Positions 1 through 8,705 of a stretch of 64,000 nt of DNA are shown here, in pieces (positions within the stretch are counted from its first letter, which is position 1; every line of letters begins with the position of its first letter). The stretch covers positions 20,327-84,326 of the forward strand of contig VEMX01000017.1 in NCBI GenBank assembly GCA_009711805.1, read 5' to 3'. The translations under genes were made by a program, and so were the position numbers. The stretch is from Balneolaceae bacterium (GTDB taxonomy: Bacteria; Bacteroidota; Rhodothermia; Balneolales; Balneolaceae). The notes beneath the pieces are model-generated. The model worked only from the letters and a program-made list of their open reading frames with translations. It was not told where the DNA came from and did no database searches.

Positions 1-2
1 AT

Positions 3-398
3 TCGGGAACACCGTTGCTGAGAAAACTGGGCATTAAGCCCGGTTATACAATAATGACTGTGCATGAACCCGATCATTATTTTGAAATACTTGGCAAACT
101 TCCCCAGGCAACAGAAGTTGTTGATACAGACACTGATAAAGCTGTAGATTTCATCCATGTTTTTTGTAAAGATGAAGAAAGTCTGCATACTTCATTTCCT
201 GTACTGAAAGAAAAATTGCGTAAGGATGGAATGATCTGGGTTTCATGGATTAAAAAAGCATCAAAAATACATTCAGATATCACCGGGAATGATGTGCGGG
301 AGCTGGGCTTGCAAATTGGGCTTGTAGATATAAAAGTATGTGCTGTTGATGATGATTGGTCAGCTCTTAAATTCATGTATCGTAAAGAAGATCGCTGA
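3..398 (+). CDS. DUF3052 family protein (5' end outside window)
   Basis: A small protein whose sequence resembles the DUF3052 family, which has no firmly established biochemical role. The reading frame is open to the left edge and the residues before the first possible start (SGTP, then LLRKLGIKPG) match how family members usually begin a few residues after their initiator. The gene therefore almost certainly starts before base 1, and the TTG at 15 is not the start. The C-terminal part (WVSWIKK, later VDDDWSALKFMYR) is the usual conserved end of the family. It is probably cytoplasmic, with no signal peptide or membrane segment. The next gene starts 87 bases downstream on the same strand. Confidence 0.75.
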   Translation, partial: SGTPLLRKLGIKPGYTIMTVHEPDHYFEILGKLPQATEVVDTDTDKAVDFIHVFCKDEESLHTSFPVLKEKLRKDGMIWVSWIKKASKIHSDITGNDVRELGLQIGLVDIKVCAVDDDWSALKFMYRKEDR

Positions 399-485
399 TG
401 CCCGCTTTTCCCTATCCCGGTATTTAAGTAGCATTATTGTAATAAAAGGTTAGTTTATACCCATCTTTAAATCAACGATAGTGCT

Positions 486-977
486 ATGAAAGTTTTGTTA
501 ATTCCGATCATTACCTTAATCATCGGTTTTGGGATTAGTGAATTAAGGCAATGGAAATCTTTTTCCGAGCATTATAAAAGCGAAGGGATAACAGTTGCCG
601 ACACCAGCGACTTTGACCAGGATGCAGCGCTCGAAAAACTACGAAGCCAGATTAGAGGGAAAGAGGAGTTATTAGCTTCTGAGGTGTTCTCAAACATCGA
701 GCTATTTAAACAAACAACGGCCGGTAGCTTGCTCAATATTATGGAAAGAGGATTCTCTGCTTCATTGGGAGTTAGCTGTATTCACTGCCATAACCCAAAT
801 GACTGGAGCAGTGATGAAAAAGAGGAAAAGCAGATCAGTCGTGAAATGTCAATGATGACGACTAAAATAAACAGGAAACTGCTTCCGGCTATTCAGGAGC
901 TGGGCGATAGAAATGCAATCGTAAATTGTACCACTTGCCACCGGGGACAGAAAAAGCCGGCTCTTCGAATCAATTAA
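486..977 (+). CDS. dihaem cytochrome c, reaction-centre-cytochrome-like
   Basis: Encodes 163 residues with an N-terminal hydrophobic segment (about residues 3-18) acting as signal or membrane anchor, followed by a periplasmic domain. Two haem-c binding motifs are visible: CIHCH at residues 98-102 and CTTCH at 148-152, the latter followed by RGQKKPA. The spacing and the phrases LLNIMERGFSASLGV and VNCTTCHRGQ are typical of small proteins related to the photosynthetic reaction centre cytochrome subunit, common in non-photosynthetic Bacteroidota relatives. It probably transfers electrons in the periplasm; the partner is unknown. The neighbouring genes give no respiratory context. Confidence 0.8.
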   Translation: MKVLLIPIITLIIGFGISELRQWKSFSEHYKSEGITVADTSDFDQDAALEKLRSQIRGKEELLASEVFSNIELFKQTTAGSLLNIMERGFSASLGVSCIHCHNPNDWSSDEKEEKQISREMSMMTTKINRKLLPAIQELGDRNAIVNCTTCHRGQKKPALRIN

Positions 978-1020
978 AACTTGAAAGAAAAGCGGCAAAG
1001 ATAATTATCAAATTTAACGT

Positions 1021-1057
1021 AAAAAAAGGAAAGCGGATTAAAGTATATCCACCTTCC
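1021..1057 (-). terminator. rho-independent terminator after the ABC permease
   Basis: An 11-bp stem (1028-1038 with 1047-1057, including two G-U pairs when read on the minus strand) with an 8-nt loop is followed on the minus strand by seven T residues (1027-1021). It lies just beyond the permease stop codon at 1078. Confidence 0.7.
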
Positions 1058-1067
1058 ACTTTTTAGC

Positions 1068-1085
1068 TTAACCCGAATTATTCAC
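1068..1085. repeat. solo 18-bp repeat identical to a MITE end
   Basis: The 18 bases beginning TTAACCCGAATTATTC are identical to the left terminal repeat of the element at 47699-47934. They overlap the permease stop codon and lie before its terminator. Part of the match is forced by the conserved coding end (Ser-Glu-stop), so it may be partly coincidence. Confidence 0.5.
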
Positions 1086-3687
1086 TTCTTAAATTATCAA
1101 TAGAGTTGGCCCGGGCAGCCCTAAGAGCCTGGGAGCCCACCGTGAGAAGAGCTAACCCAAAAATCAGAAGGGTACCCCCAATAAACACCACAGGATGAAG
1201 CCCTACTTTATTGGTTACAGCATCCATCCAAAGTTTATTAATAAACCAGGTGACCGGCAGGCCTATTGCAATGGCAATGCCCAGCAAAACCAGATATTCT
1301 TTGGATAGAAGAACCACAATATTTTGAACGGTGGCTCCCAAAACTTTGCGAACCCCGATCTCTTTTACGCGGTTTTCTGCAGAATACATAGCCATCCCCA
1401 GGAGCCCCAGGCAGGAAATCAGGATAGAGAAAGCACCAAGAAGAAAGAGTATTTTTATGAAGTCGATGAAGACAACAAGGCTGGGTGTTTCTTTTATCTG
1501 GTCATTAAAAATCCGGTATTTTACTCCATACAAACTGTTGAGGGATGACCATGTTTTTTCTAATTCGTTTATAAACTCTTCGGTTTTACCCGCTTGCAGT
1601 TTTACAACGGCATAGTAAACGTTGTCGGGTTGGTATAGAAATACGATAGGATCGCCAGCCCGGCTGGGGTCTGCTGAGATAAAATTTTTAACTATTCCGA
1701 CAACGCTATATGATTGTTTATTTACGGTAATTTCGCTGTTGAGCGCTTCATTAAAGTTTTTAAACCCAAGTTGCCTAACAGCCTGATCACTGATTATAAC
1801 TGCTGTTGATGTATCGGTTGCCATGTCAGGATTAAAGTTCCGTCCGGCCAATAGGTTGATGCCCATGGTTTGAATATAATTCTCATCAACCCGAAAAGAA
1901 TGGGCGTTTACGCGGTTTTCGTTGAGATCAGATTTTATCCAGACACCATCTATGGAACCCAAAGCAGGTACTTTGGATGAGGCTGCCATGGATACAACAT
2001 TTGAGCTTTGGGCAAGTTCAAACTCAAGCTGATCGTAGGGAACATCCTGTAAAGCGATATTAACTATATGCTCCCGGTTGAAGCCGTAATCAGTATTACC
2101 CATGTAACTGAACTGTTGAAATAGAATCATAGAGGTGATAATAAAAATCAGGGAAAAACTGAACTGGGCAACGGTAAGGATCTTTTTGAGCTTTTGTCCT
2201 GACATCCTATTGCTGTTGAATGTACCTTTAAGCACCTGGGCCGGGCTGAATGAAGACAGATACCGGGATGGGTAAATTCCCGCCAGTATTCCAATCACGA
2301 TACTAAAAATCAGGAAAGAGAGGATGATTCCTGGATTGCTAATCAGGCCGGGTTCAATTTGGTAGTTGGTAAAGCTGATGAAGAACAGACTGTTGAATTC
2401 CGGAAGCAGCCACCGCAACAGAACGCTGGAAAATAAGAGGGCAATAAAGGATATCAACACAGATTCTAACAGAAACTGTTTCACTACACTTCCACGGTGA
2501 GCACCTAATACTTTTCGCACCCCAACTTCTTTACCCCTGTTCAGAGAGCGGGCTACGGTTAAGCTCACATAGTTGAATGATGCAACCAGCATGATAATGA
2601 AAGCAAATCCTGCCAGAAACCAGACGATAAAGCCAGGCATCACCATTCCAATTTCATTCGATAAAGCCGGCCCCATATTAATATCAGTGAGGGGTTGTAC
2701 TACAAAGCTTCCTATAACATTTTCTTCTGATGGATCGTGGTAGTTTAACTCTATAACCGATTGTATTTGTTCTTCAAAGTGTTCCAAGTCGGCTCCTTCT
2801 TTCATCAAAAAGTAGTTGTAGGAGCTAAAGACACTTCTCTTCCAATCCTGAAGCCGTTCGTTGTGCCGGGTGGTTGCAACTAAGGTTTGATAGGAGACAA
2901 CAGCCTCAAAATTGATGTGGGTTTGGTAATCATTTTTGATGACGCCGGTAACGGTATAATCCCGATCTTCCAGTCCGATAACGGTTTCTCCAAGCGGGTT
3001 TTTCTCACCAAAAAGAGTTTTGGCCACTTCAGGGGTCAATAAAATATTGCCCGGTTCGGAAAGAGCTGTTTCCGGATTTCCCTGTAGTAGTTCGAAGCCA
3101 AAAATATGCAGAAAGTTTTCATCGGCATGAATACCCTCGAGCGGCATGGTTTTCTTATTATATCGGAGTTCAGCCTCAAAGTCTCCCTGTACCCTGGATA
3201 CAGCTTCAACTTCCGGGTAATTCTCTTTCAGAAGGTCTCCAAGAGTTCCCGGAGAGGTGGCGTACCCGGTACTGCCGTCACTATATTGTGATTTTAAATC
3301 AGTGATTACTCGTACAATTTGGTCAGTTTTGGGATGAAATCGATCGTAGTTGAGTTGATCCGCAATAAAAAGGATGATCAACAGACATACCGACATACTT
3401 GCGGCCAACCCTAACACATTGATGAGCGAAAAGCCAGTGTGTTTTTTGAGATTTCGCCAGCTTACTTTTAGATAATTATATAGCATTTCTACATTCCAGA
3501 TTAAAGATTGAAAAATAAAATAGGGGAGTGAACGCAATACCTGGCTCCAGAACCTGCGTCGGGCATAACCAAGTCCCTCCCTTTTAGCGTTATTATGAAA
3601 TTCCTCTTCCAGGTCTCCGATTAAATGATGCAGCTCGGGAGGCAGTATCCGGTCGAATATTCCATTAATGAGGTTTTGTCCAGCCAT
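1078..3687 (-). CDS. MacB/FtsX-type ABC transporter permease with PadR-linked prefix domain
   Basis: An 869-residue inner-membrane permease. Residues 1 to about 75 form the short prefix domain (IGDLEEEFHNNAKREG) found in permeases that sit next to PadR regulators. A first membrane helix near residue 90 leads into a MacB-type periplasmic core domain, then three FtsX helices around 350-470. A second periplasmic domain follows and a second FtsX block ends the protein near 740-860, with the common ending LRSE. The duplicated MacB_PCD-FtsX layout fits proteins that export or extract envelope substrates together with a separate ATPase, but no ATPase gene is nearby and the substrate is unknown. The padR gene ends 5 bases upstream, so the two are co-transcribed. 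Confidence 0.9.
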   Translation of the reverse strand: MAGQNLINGIFDRILPPELHHLIGDLEEEFHNNAKREGLGYARRRFWSQVLRSLPYFIFQSLIWNVEMLYNYLKVSWRNLKKHTGFSLINVLGLAASMSVCLLIILFIADQLNYDRFHPKTDQIVRVITDLKSQYSDGSTGYATSPGTLGDLLKENYPEVEAVSRVQGDFEAELRYNKKTMPLEGIHADENFLHIFGFELLQGNPETALSEPGNILLTPEVAKTLFGEKNPLGETVIGLEDRDYTVTGVIKNDYQTHINFEAVVSYQTLVATTRHNERLQDWKRSVFSSYNYFLMKEGADLEHFEEQIQSVIELNYHDPSEENVIGSFVVQPLTDINMGPALSNEIGMVMPGFIVWFLAGFAFIIMLVASFNYVSLTVARSLNRGKEVGVRKVLGAHRGSVVKQFLLESVLISFIALLFSSVLLRWLLPEFNSLFFISFTNYQIEPGLISNPGIILSFLIFSIVIGILAGIYPSRYLSSFSPAQVLKGTFNSNRMSGQKLKKILTVAQFSFSLIFIITSMILFQQFSYMGNTDYGFNREHIVNIALQDVPYDQLEFELAQSSNVVSMAASSKVPALGSIDGVWIKSDLNENRVNAHSFRVDENYIQTMGINLLAGRNFNPDMATDTSTAVIISDQAVRQLGFKNFNEALNSEITVNKQSYSVVGIVKNFISADPSRAGDPIVFLYQPDNVYYAVVKLQAGKTEEFINELEKTWSSLNSLYGVKYRIFNDQIKETPSLVVFIDFIKILFLLGAFSILISCLGLLGMAMYSAENRVKEIGVRKVLGATVQNIVVLLSKEYLVLLGIAIAIGLPVTWFINKLWMDAVTNKVGLHPVVFIGGTLLIFGLALLTVGSQALRAARANSIDNLRSE

Positions 3688-3692
3688 GGTGA

Positions 3693-4031
3693 TCAGGATG
3701 TGGCAGGAATCCAGTTAACACCCACATCGGGCAAGTCAGACCAGGCATTCTCCTGTATGGTTTTAACCTGCTGAAGAGCATTGACTCCTTTCTTGGTTAA
3801 CTTGTAAAAACGTTTCGAACGGCCCCCTCTTTCATCGGTTGGCTTACTGTCCCACGATTCGAGATAACCTCTTTTCTTCAGACGCTTTAGTGGAACATAT
3901 ACAGCCCCAACAGACAAGTCGTTTCCTACAATATCCGAAAGGTGCTTTCTGATTTGCAGTCCATAAGCTTCATTTTGAAGCTTCCATACCGAAAGCAGGA
4001 TGAGTTCTTCAATGCGAGATAATAAATCCAT
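3693..4031 (-). CDS. PadR family transcriptional regulator
   Basis: A 112-residue winged-helix protein of normal PadR length. The N-terminal part (LLSVWKLQNEAYGLQIRKHL) and the wing region (LKRLKKRGYLESW, then GGRSKRFYKLTKKG) are characteristic. PadR proteins usually repress adjacent transporter genes and often respond to a small ligand; the ligand is not known here. It is the first gene of a two-gene operon with the downstream permease, separated by 5 bases. A perfect 12-bp inverted repeat lies immediately before its start codon, which suggests autoregulation. Confidence 0.92.
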   Translation of the reverse strand: MDLLSRIEELILLSVWKLQNEAYGLQIRKHLSDIVGNDLSVGAVYVPLKRLKKRGYLESWDSKPTDERGGRSKRFYKLTKKGVNALQQVKTIQENAWSDLPDVGVNWIPATS

Positions 4032-4066
4032 GGCGTATTTGTTTTAAAATTTAGAACAAATACGCC
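4032..4066. promoter_or_regulatory. putative PadR operator (perfect inverted repeat)
   Basis: GGCGTATTTGTT at 4032-4043 and its exact complement AACAAATACGCC at 4055-4066 surround an 11-bp AT-rich spacer directly before the padR start codon. The arms are about two helical turns apart, as expected for a dimeric winged-helix repressor. The assignment to this PadR protein is inferred from position. Confidence 0.65.
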
Positions 4067-4159
4067 CAATGATTAAATATGTTTCAGAAAAGGAAATTTT
4101 TTTAGCTGAGTCTATTTGTATTTCAGAATTTGTAAGAAAGAGGGTCTGCAAAAAATCGC

Positions 4160-4860
4160 TTGAATTAAAGAATTTCCTGACGGCTGTGCCTCGGGGTAGT
4201 TCATTCCTGCAAGTCCCGGAGGGGACGCTACACATAGAATCCCAAAATAAAGCCCTCATTCGCGAAGCCCGGGGGCTTCAATAACGCCCGATACCATGCC
4301 GACGCGGCGATCTCCAAGAATATGTTTGGTTTGTTACATCAACGCTGATCACATTAGTTGCCATAGACAAGGAGACTGCCGCGGCCTGGCTCGTTGGGCT
4401 CGAACAGCCCTCGCGTGCCGTAGACATCCCCACGGGAGAAGAAGCCTCATTCGATGCCTGCTCTACCTGATCTTGGAAATAATATGCGCTTCCCGGTCTG
4501 ACGGCTTCAAGTCCGTCTGACCGTTCGCTTGATTCGGGCAACCAACCATGTCTATTTTTGCCTGTCTACTTTTGAAGCCTAACCCATCGAGACCGGCGAT
4601 CAGTCAGATTGGGCGCCCTGTTCGGCAGGACTCTATCTCTTTCCCTAACGTTGGCTTGCATGAAACCTAAATAGGTTAAGGGCAAGGGGATGCCTTAGTG
4701 ACAGAGGCAGGTCAGCCACCCCCCCAAGCTCCATTAGCGAAGGATCCAAGACTTCAATTAGGCCCGGTTCGTTACCGACGCGGCGATCTCCCACAATATG
4801 CCTGGGATATCCATCAATGCCGATCACATTAGTTACAATAGACAAGGAGACGGTCTATTA
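4160..4860. repeat. gene-free repeat-rich region with two copies of an about 79-bp repeat
   Basis: No credible gene lies between 4067 and 4903. The section from about 4160 is richer in GC than its surroundings. It holds two direct copies of a roughly 79-bp unit (4298-4376 and 4774-4851, about 80 percent identical, both starting CCGACGCGGCGATCTCC and ending GACAAGGAGAC). It also holds an 11-bp imperfect hairpin (4494-4504 with 4513-4523) and a small hairpin GTCCC-GGAG-GGGAC near 4214. Short open frames here look like translated repeat sequence. It resembles dispersed non-coding repeats scattered in intergenic regions of many bacteria. Confidence 0.65.
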
Positions 4861-4903
4861 ATTTGGTTGTTGTTTTCGCTATCACCACAAAAAAGTCTCC
4901 CAT

Positions 4904-4934
4904 AAAAAAATCCCGAGCCATATGACCCGGGATT
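4904..4934 (-). terminator. rho-independent terminator of the S9 peptidase gene
   Basis: AATCCCG (4909-4915) pairs with CGGGATT (4928-4934). On the minus strand the stem is followed by a run of seven T residues. It lies 27 bases after the peptidase stop codon. Confidence 0.8.
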
Positions 4935-4960
4935 GGTATTATAGCGAGAAGCTATGTAGG

Positions 4961-7684
4961 TTATTTTTCTTCAAGAATCTCAGGACGTTTTAAATAGGGG
5001 ATACCACTCTTTATCCACTTGGGGGCTTCCTTGCCCTTTAGGAAATGCTCATGCCACTGAAAAGCCCGGTTGGCATAATCGATCATATTCTCCTTTTGTC
5101 GTAATCCATGGTTTTCGCCTTCATAAACCAGCATTACATATGGTTTCTCCATCCGGCGCATGGTGTTGTATAGTTCTACCCCCTGGTTAAAATCTACGGC
5201 TCCGTCATCAGTGCCAAATTCAACCAATAGCGGTGTGGTGTTGTTCTCCATATTGAAGATGGGCGAGTTCTCAATAAAATTATTCCAGTCTTCCCAATAA
5301 GGATCGGGAAAGCGCCCCTGACTTACTTCAAATATCTGGGCATCAGGAGTGCCCGAGTTCCAATACACCGAGTTATACATACTCACCATATTGGTTAATG
5401 GAGCGCCTGCAACTGCTGAGTTAAAGATGTCGGTCTGTGTTATGATAAATGCCGTTTGGTAGGCTCCCCAGGAATGTCCGGTAAGCCCAATCTTATCTTC
5501 ATCAATCATCCCTGTTTTCAATACTTCTTTAACAGCAGGAACCACGCTTTGAACAGCCGAAATGCCGGGATCTCTGAGCTCATAGTTAATATCAGGTTCA
5601 AAAACGAAATAACCTTCGGATGAATATCGCCTCATGTTATAAGGACTGGTTCGGGTAGGTACACTATAATTGTGCATATTCTGTGAACGCAGCTCATAGA
5701 TATAGGTAATCATGGGGTACTTTTTTCCTTCCTCGTAGTTGGCAGGATACAAAAGGCGGCCCTGAAGCTGATCACCCCGTTCATTAATAAAAGTAATAAG
5801 CTCATCATCTGCCCAGTAATACTCCTCCTGTTGGGGATTGGTATTCGTTAAAGGCTGAGGGGTTTCAAAATCCGATCCCGCATGATAATAGTTATGCGAT
5901 TCGGTTGCGCTCTCCATCATGAATACAAATTCGTCTTCCGATTCTGCCTTATCGAGGCGCGAGATCATCTTTGAATCATAAAGCAGTTCTTTTAAACCGT
6001 CTTTGCGGTCGAAGCGAGCATAGCCCCGGTCTTTGGTATAATATCCATATTTACTAAAGTAGATGGGGGCCTTCTTGGCGATAAAATCTTCTTCGTAGTC
6101 AAGTCTTGTCTGGCGGTATTGTATTTGAGCGTCTGAAGCATTGGTCAGGTTTTCGAATTTATCACCATCTGCCCAAACGCGGTACACATCATACTCGTCA
6201 TAGATCAGTACCCATTTATCTCCCTCAACCCACTGACTGCTTCCAAATGGGCGAAAGTTCTCACGCCCAAAGATGCTTTTATAATTTTCGAAACGGGTAT
6301 CAATACTCTGGGTGATGTTGGTGTGCCGCTCATCTTTAATGTGATAGGTCCACCAGTCGGTATCTTTAAAATAAAGCAGGTATTTACCATCCGGGCTGGC
6401 AGAAACACTTTCATGGCGTTTCAATACATTGGTTTTTTCTCCGGTAGATACATCTACAACATAAATATCATTCCACTGCTCCCGGAATGCGGGTTCGTAG
6501 GGATGAGGGTCGTAGCCGATGGCGTGTTTTTGATCACCGGTAAGCCTGACGTTTTCAATTTGTTCATCCTCTAATTGCACAAAAGCATTATCGTCAAGAT
6601 GCCATACCGAAAGAAAGTTATCTCGTTCATTTCGGCTTTTTCTTACTTTTTGCTGAGGTTGAATTTCAGCATCTTTCCAGTGCCACACTTCTACATTGGT
6701 GGGGTCAAGTCCTTCATTAAGTTTGGCAATAGCCGAGCTGTCTTTGGGTTCATCCTTTTTCTTGAGTTCCCAATATTTTATACCAAAAAACAGTCGTTCC
6801 GCATCTTCCGACCACCTTAATCCTGCATAATCTACTATCCGGTAGTTCTCCGGAAAGTTGTTGATATCGGCCTGATCAAAAACAGAAAAGGAAGAAGGCT
6901 CATTGATATCAGGATAGGCATATACTCGGTTGGTTTCGTCTTCGTGCAAGGTATCCGAATGGGTTTTCATGAAAGCAAGTGCATTGTCTTCCTCATGCCA
7001 GCTCAGGCTTTTATAGCTTTCAGTATCACTATCTAAAACGGCAATGCTGTTGTTGTCCAGATTTATAAGTTGTACTCCATTTCCAAGTTTTTCAGAAGCA
7101 TCAATGGTAACAGCCAAGTGGGTGCCGGCATCATTAAAACTATAACTGGCCACATTACCGATAAGCTGGTTGGTCCCGAATTTCAAATTTCGAAGAATGA
7201 TATCTGCCCCATCGGTTTTTACTTCTTTAGCCTTGTACTTTTTCATCAGCAGGTGGCTTCCGGTTTCAGAAAACTCAAATTGCTGGATAGATTTAAAAGT
7301 ATCTACTTCAGCAGTATTTAGGTTTAGCAGGCCAAGATCGTAGTGTACAGGTTTTTTCTTTTCTTTAAGTTTTTCCTCTTCATCTTCGGAAATGCCAATC
7401 CGGAAGGCGAACCATTTATTATCATTGGAAAAAAGTGGCAGTGAGCCGTACATAAATTTATGCTCATCATCTGTGTGCACCCCGGTAAGCATCAGCCAGC
7501 CGTCATCTTCAACCAGGGATACCTGGTAGGCAAACCAGTTGGCATCATCAGAAAATGCAGTTGAGTATATATTTTGCCATTGGGCATAGTCGGCGGGCTT
7601 CAGATCTTTTTTTTGGGCTTGAACCGAGGCCGAGCAAAAGAGAATAAATGCAAATACCCCGAAACTGAGAAAGCGATAGTTCAT
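4961..7684 (-). CDS. secreted S9 family prolyl oligopeptidase-type peptidase
   Basis: A 907-residue exported serine peptidase. The first 23 residues form a signal peptide (hydrophobic core, then ASVQAQ). A long beta-propeller region with WD-like repeats (about residues 30-640) precedes an alpha/beta hydrolase domain. The catalytic triad is visible: Ser near 735 in GHSWGA, Asp near 826 in FGTDDGAVD and His near 858 in GENHGL. Members of this group cleave oligopeptides in the periplasm or outside the cell, likely for peptide feeding. The gene stands alone on the minus strand with its own terminator; the upstream gap to the next gene is about 100 bases. Confidence 0.92.
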   Translation of the reverse strand: MNYRFLSFGVFAFILFCSASVQAQKKDLKPADYAQWQNIYSTAFSDDANWFAYQVSLVEDDGWLMLTGVHTDDEHKFMYGSLPLFSNDNKWFAFRIGISEDEEEKLKEKKKPVHYDLGLLNLNTAEVDTFKSIQQFEFSETGSHLLMKKYKAKEVKTDGADIILRNLKFGTNQLIGNVASYSFNDAGTHLAVTIDASEKLGNGVQLINLDNNSIAVLDSDTESYKSLSWHEEDNALAFMKTHSDTLHEDETNRVYAYPDINEPSSFSVFDQADINNFPENYRIVDYAGLRWSEDAERLFFGIKYWELKKKDEPKDSSAIAKLNEGLDPTNVEVWHWKDAEIQPQQKVRKSRNERDNFLSVWHLDDNAFVQLEDEQIENVRLTGDQKHAIGYDPHPYEPAFREQWNDIYVVDVSTGEKTNVLKRHESVSASPDGKYLLYFKDTDWWTYHIKDERHTNITQSIDTRFENYKSIFGRENFRPFGSSQWVEGDKWVLIYDEYDVYRVWADGDKFENLTNASDAQIQYRQTRLDYEEDFIAKKAPIYFSKYGYYTKDRGYARFDRKDGLKELLYDSKMISRLDKAESEDEFVFMMESATESHNYYHAGSDFETPQPLTNTNPQQEEYYWADDELITFINERGDQLQGRLLYPANYEEGKKYPMITYIYELRSQNMHNYSVPTRTSPYNMRRYSSEGYFVFEPDINYELRDPGISAVQSVVPAVKEVLKTGMIDEDKIGLTGHSWGAYQTAFIITQTDIFNSAVAGAPLTNMVSMYNSVYWNSGTPDAQIFEVSQGRFPDPYWEDWNNFIENSPIFNMENNTTPLLVEFGTDDGAVDFNQGVELYNTMRRMEKPYVMLVYEGENHGLRQKENMIDYANRAFQWHEHFLKGKEAPKWIKSGIPYLKRPEILEEK

Positions 7685-7786
7685 TTTATATAGTATTAAT
7701 TTAAGTGAAGTTATCTACAGTACTATTTTTAATGCAAAAATGCACATTCAAAAGACTGATTAAAGAGAATAAAAATATGGAACAGC

Positions 7787-8602
7787 TTATGGAGCGCTTA
7801 CCAAAATAATATTCTGCGCTATCAGGCCTTTATCATTTTCTGTTATATCAAATTCGAAGATAAGTTCTCTGCTGGGCAAATACTGGGCATCAAAGTCATC
7901 TTCGAACTGGGAAATGTGGGCGAATACGGTTTTATAGGGAGAGTCTTCATCCCTGGAATCTGTAATCCAGAGGCTGTTATTCTTATTCGTCAGAAACCGC
8001 AAAAACCCATAACCTTCATCATGGGTAAAGTCATAGCAAACACCCCGGACTCTGGATCCTGTTTTGCCCCAGTCATAGGGAGACTCTATAGGCAGAAGCT
8101 TGGGAATAAGATATCCTGAAGCAAAGGAGTCGACAGATTTTTTTAAATTGCCAGATACATTATCGAAACCTACCAGTTCTATACGGCAACCTTTGTTCTG
8201 GATGGCATTAACAACGCTGGAATAACTGCCGTTGCTGGTTAGCAGTACAATTTTGTCGAGGTGATCGGCTTGCACCAGCATATCTACCGCCATGTCCATA
8301 TCGATGGTAGATTTGGTTATTTTTTTACCTGTTTCGTGGTTGATGTAAGTCTGAACAGGTTTTTCAGTTACTTTATATTCGTAATCGCGGAGAACCTCGC
8401 AAAAGCGTTGTGTTCTGTGTCGGTACTCGGGGTCTTCTTCAAGGCGCTTGGCATCGTAGCAGAGGTATACATTGAGCCTTGCAGCGGCTCCCCCTCCCCT
8501 ACAAGCAAATCGTCTCAAAATATCGTAACGAAGTCCGAAGCCCCCATTCATGGTTACATTTACGGCGTCAACATATACGCCAGTGCGTTTTATGGAATTC
8601 AT
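7787..8602 (-). CDS. NYN-domain putative ribonuclease with C-terminal cold-shock-like OB fold
   Basis: A 271-residue soluble protein. Residues 7 to about 165 match the NYN (LabA/DUF88, PIN-like) fold. The conserved acids are visible: VYVDAVN near the start, TIDMDMAVDML in the middle and VLLTSNGSYSSVV for the third strand. Residues about 185-270 look like a cold-shock OB domain (RGVCYDF...GYGFLRF, VFAHISQF, FDITENDKGLIAQNI). The NYN part is expected to be a metal-dependent RNase and the OB part to bind single-stranded RNA. The gene is isolated from its neighbours by about 100 bases on each side. A nuclease activity is inferred from the fold only. Confidence 0.8.
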   Translation of the reverse strand: MNSIKRTGVYVDAVNVTMNGGFGLRYDILRRFACRGGGAAARLNVYLCYDAKRLEEDPEYRHRTQRFCEVLRDYEYKVTEKPVQTYINHETGKKITKSTIDMDMAVDMLVQADHLDKIVLLTSNGSYSSVVNAIQNKGCRIELVGFDNVSGNLKKSVDSFASGYLIPKLLPIESPYDWGKTGSRVRGVCYDFTHDEGYGFLRFLTNKNNSLWITDSRDEDSPYKTVFAHISQFEDDFDAQYLPSRELIFEFDITENDKGLIAQNIILVSAP

Positions 8603-8705
8603 AATAATTTCAGGAAGTGATTAATAATAAAGATGTTTAATAAGTGTAATGCCTGCTATGCTTGTGTCATCTTTAATTAATACAATATTTTAGGTGAGAG
8701 TCAAA

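Noticed and set aside
4278..4845. Open frames of 66-87 codons on both strands in the repeat-rich gap
   Set aside because: They run through the duplicated repeat units and hairpins, have no recognisable domain and read like translated non-coding repeats.
8603..8705. Search for a TTG-N21-TAnnTTTG promoter before the NYN gene
   Set aside because: No match to both boxes was found.
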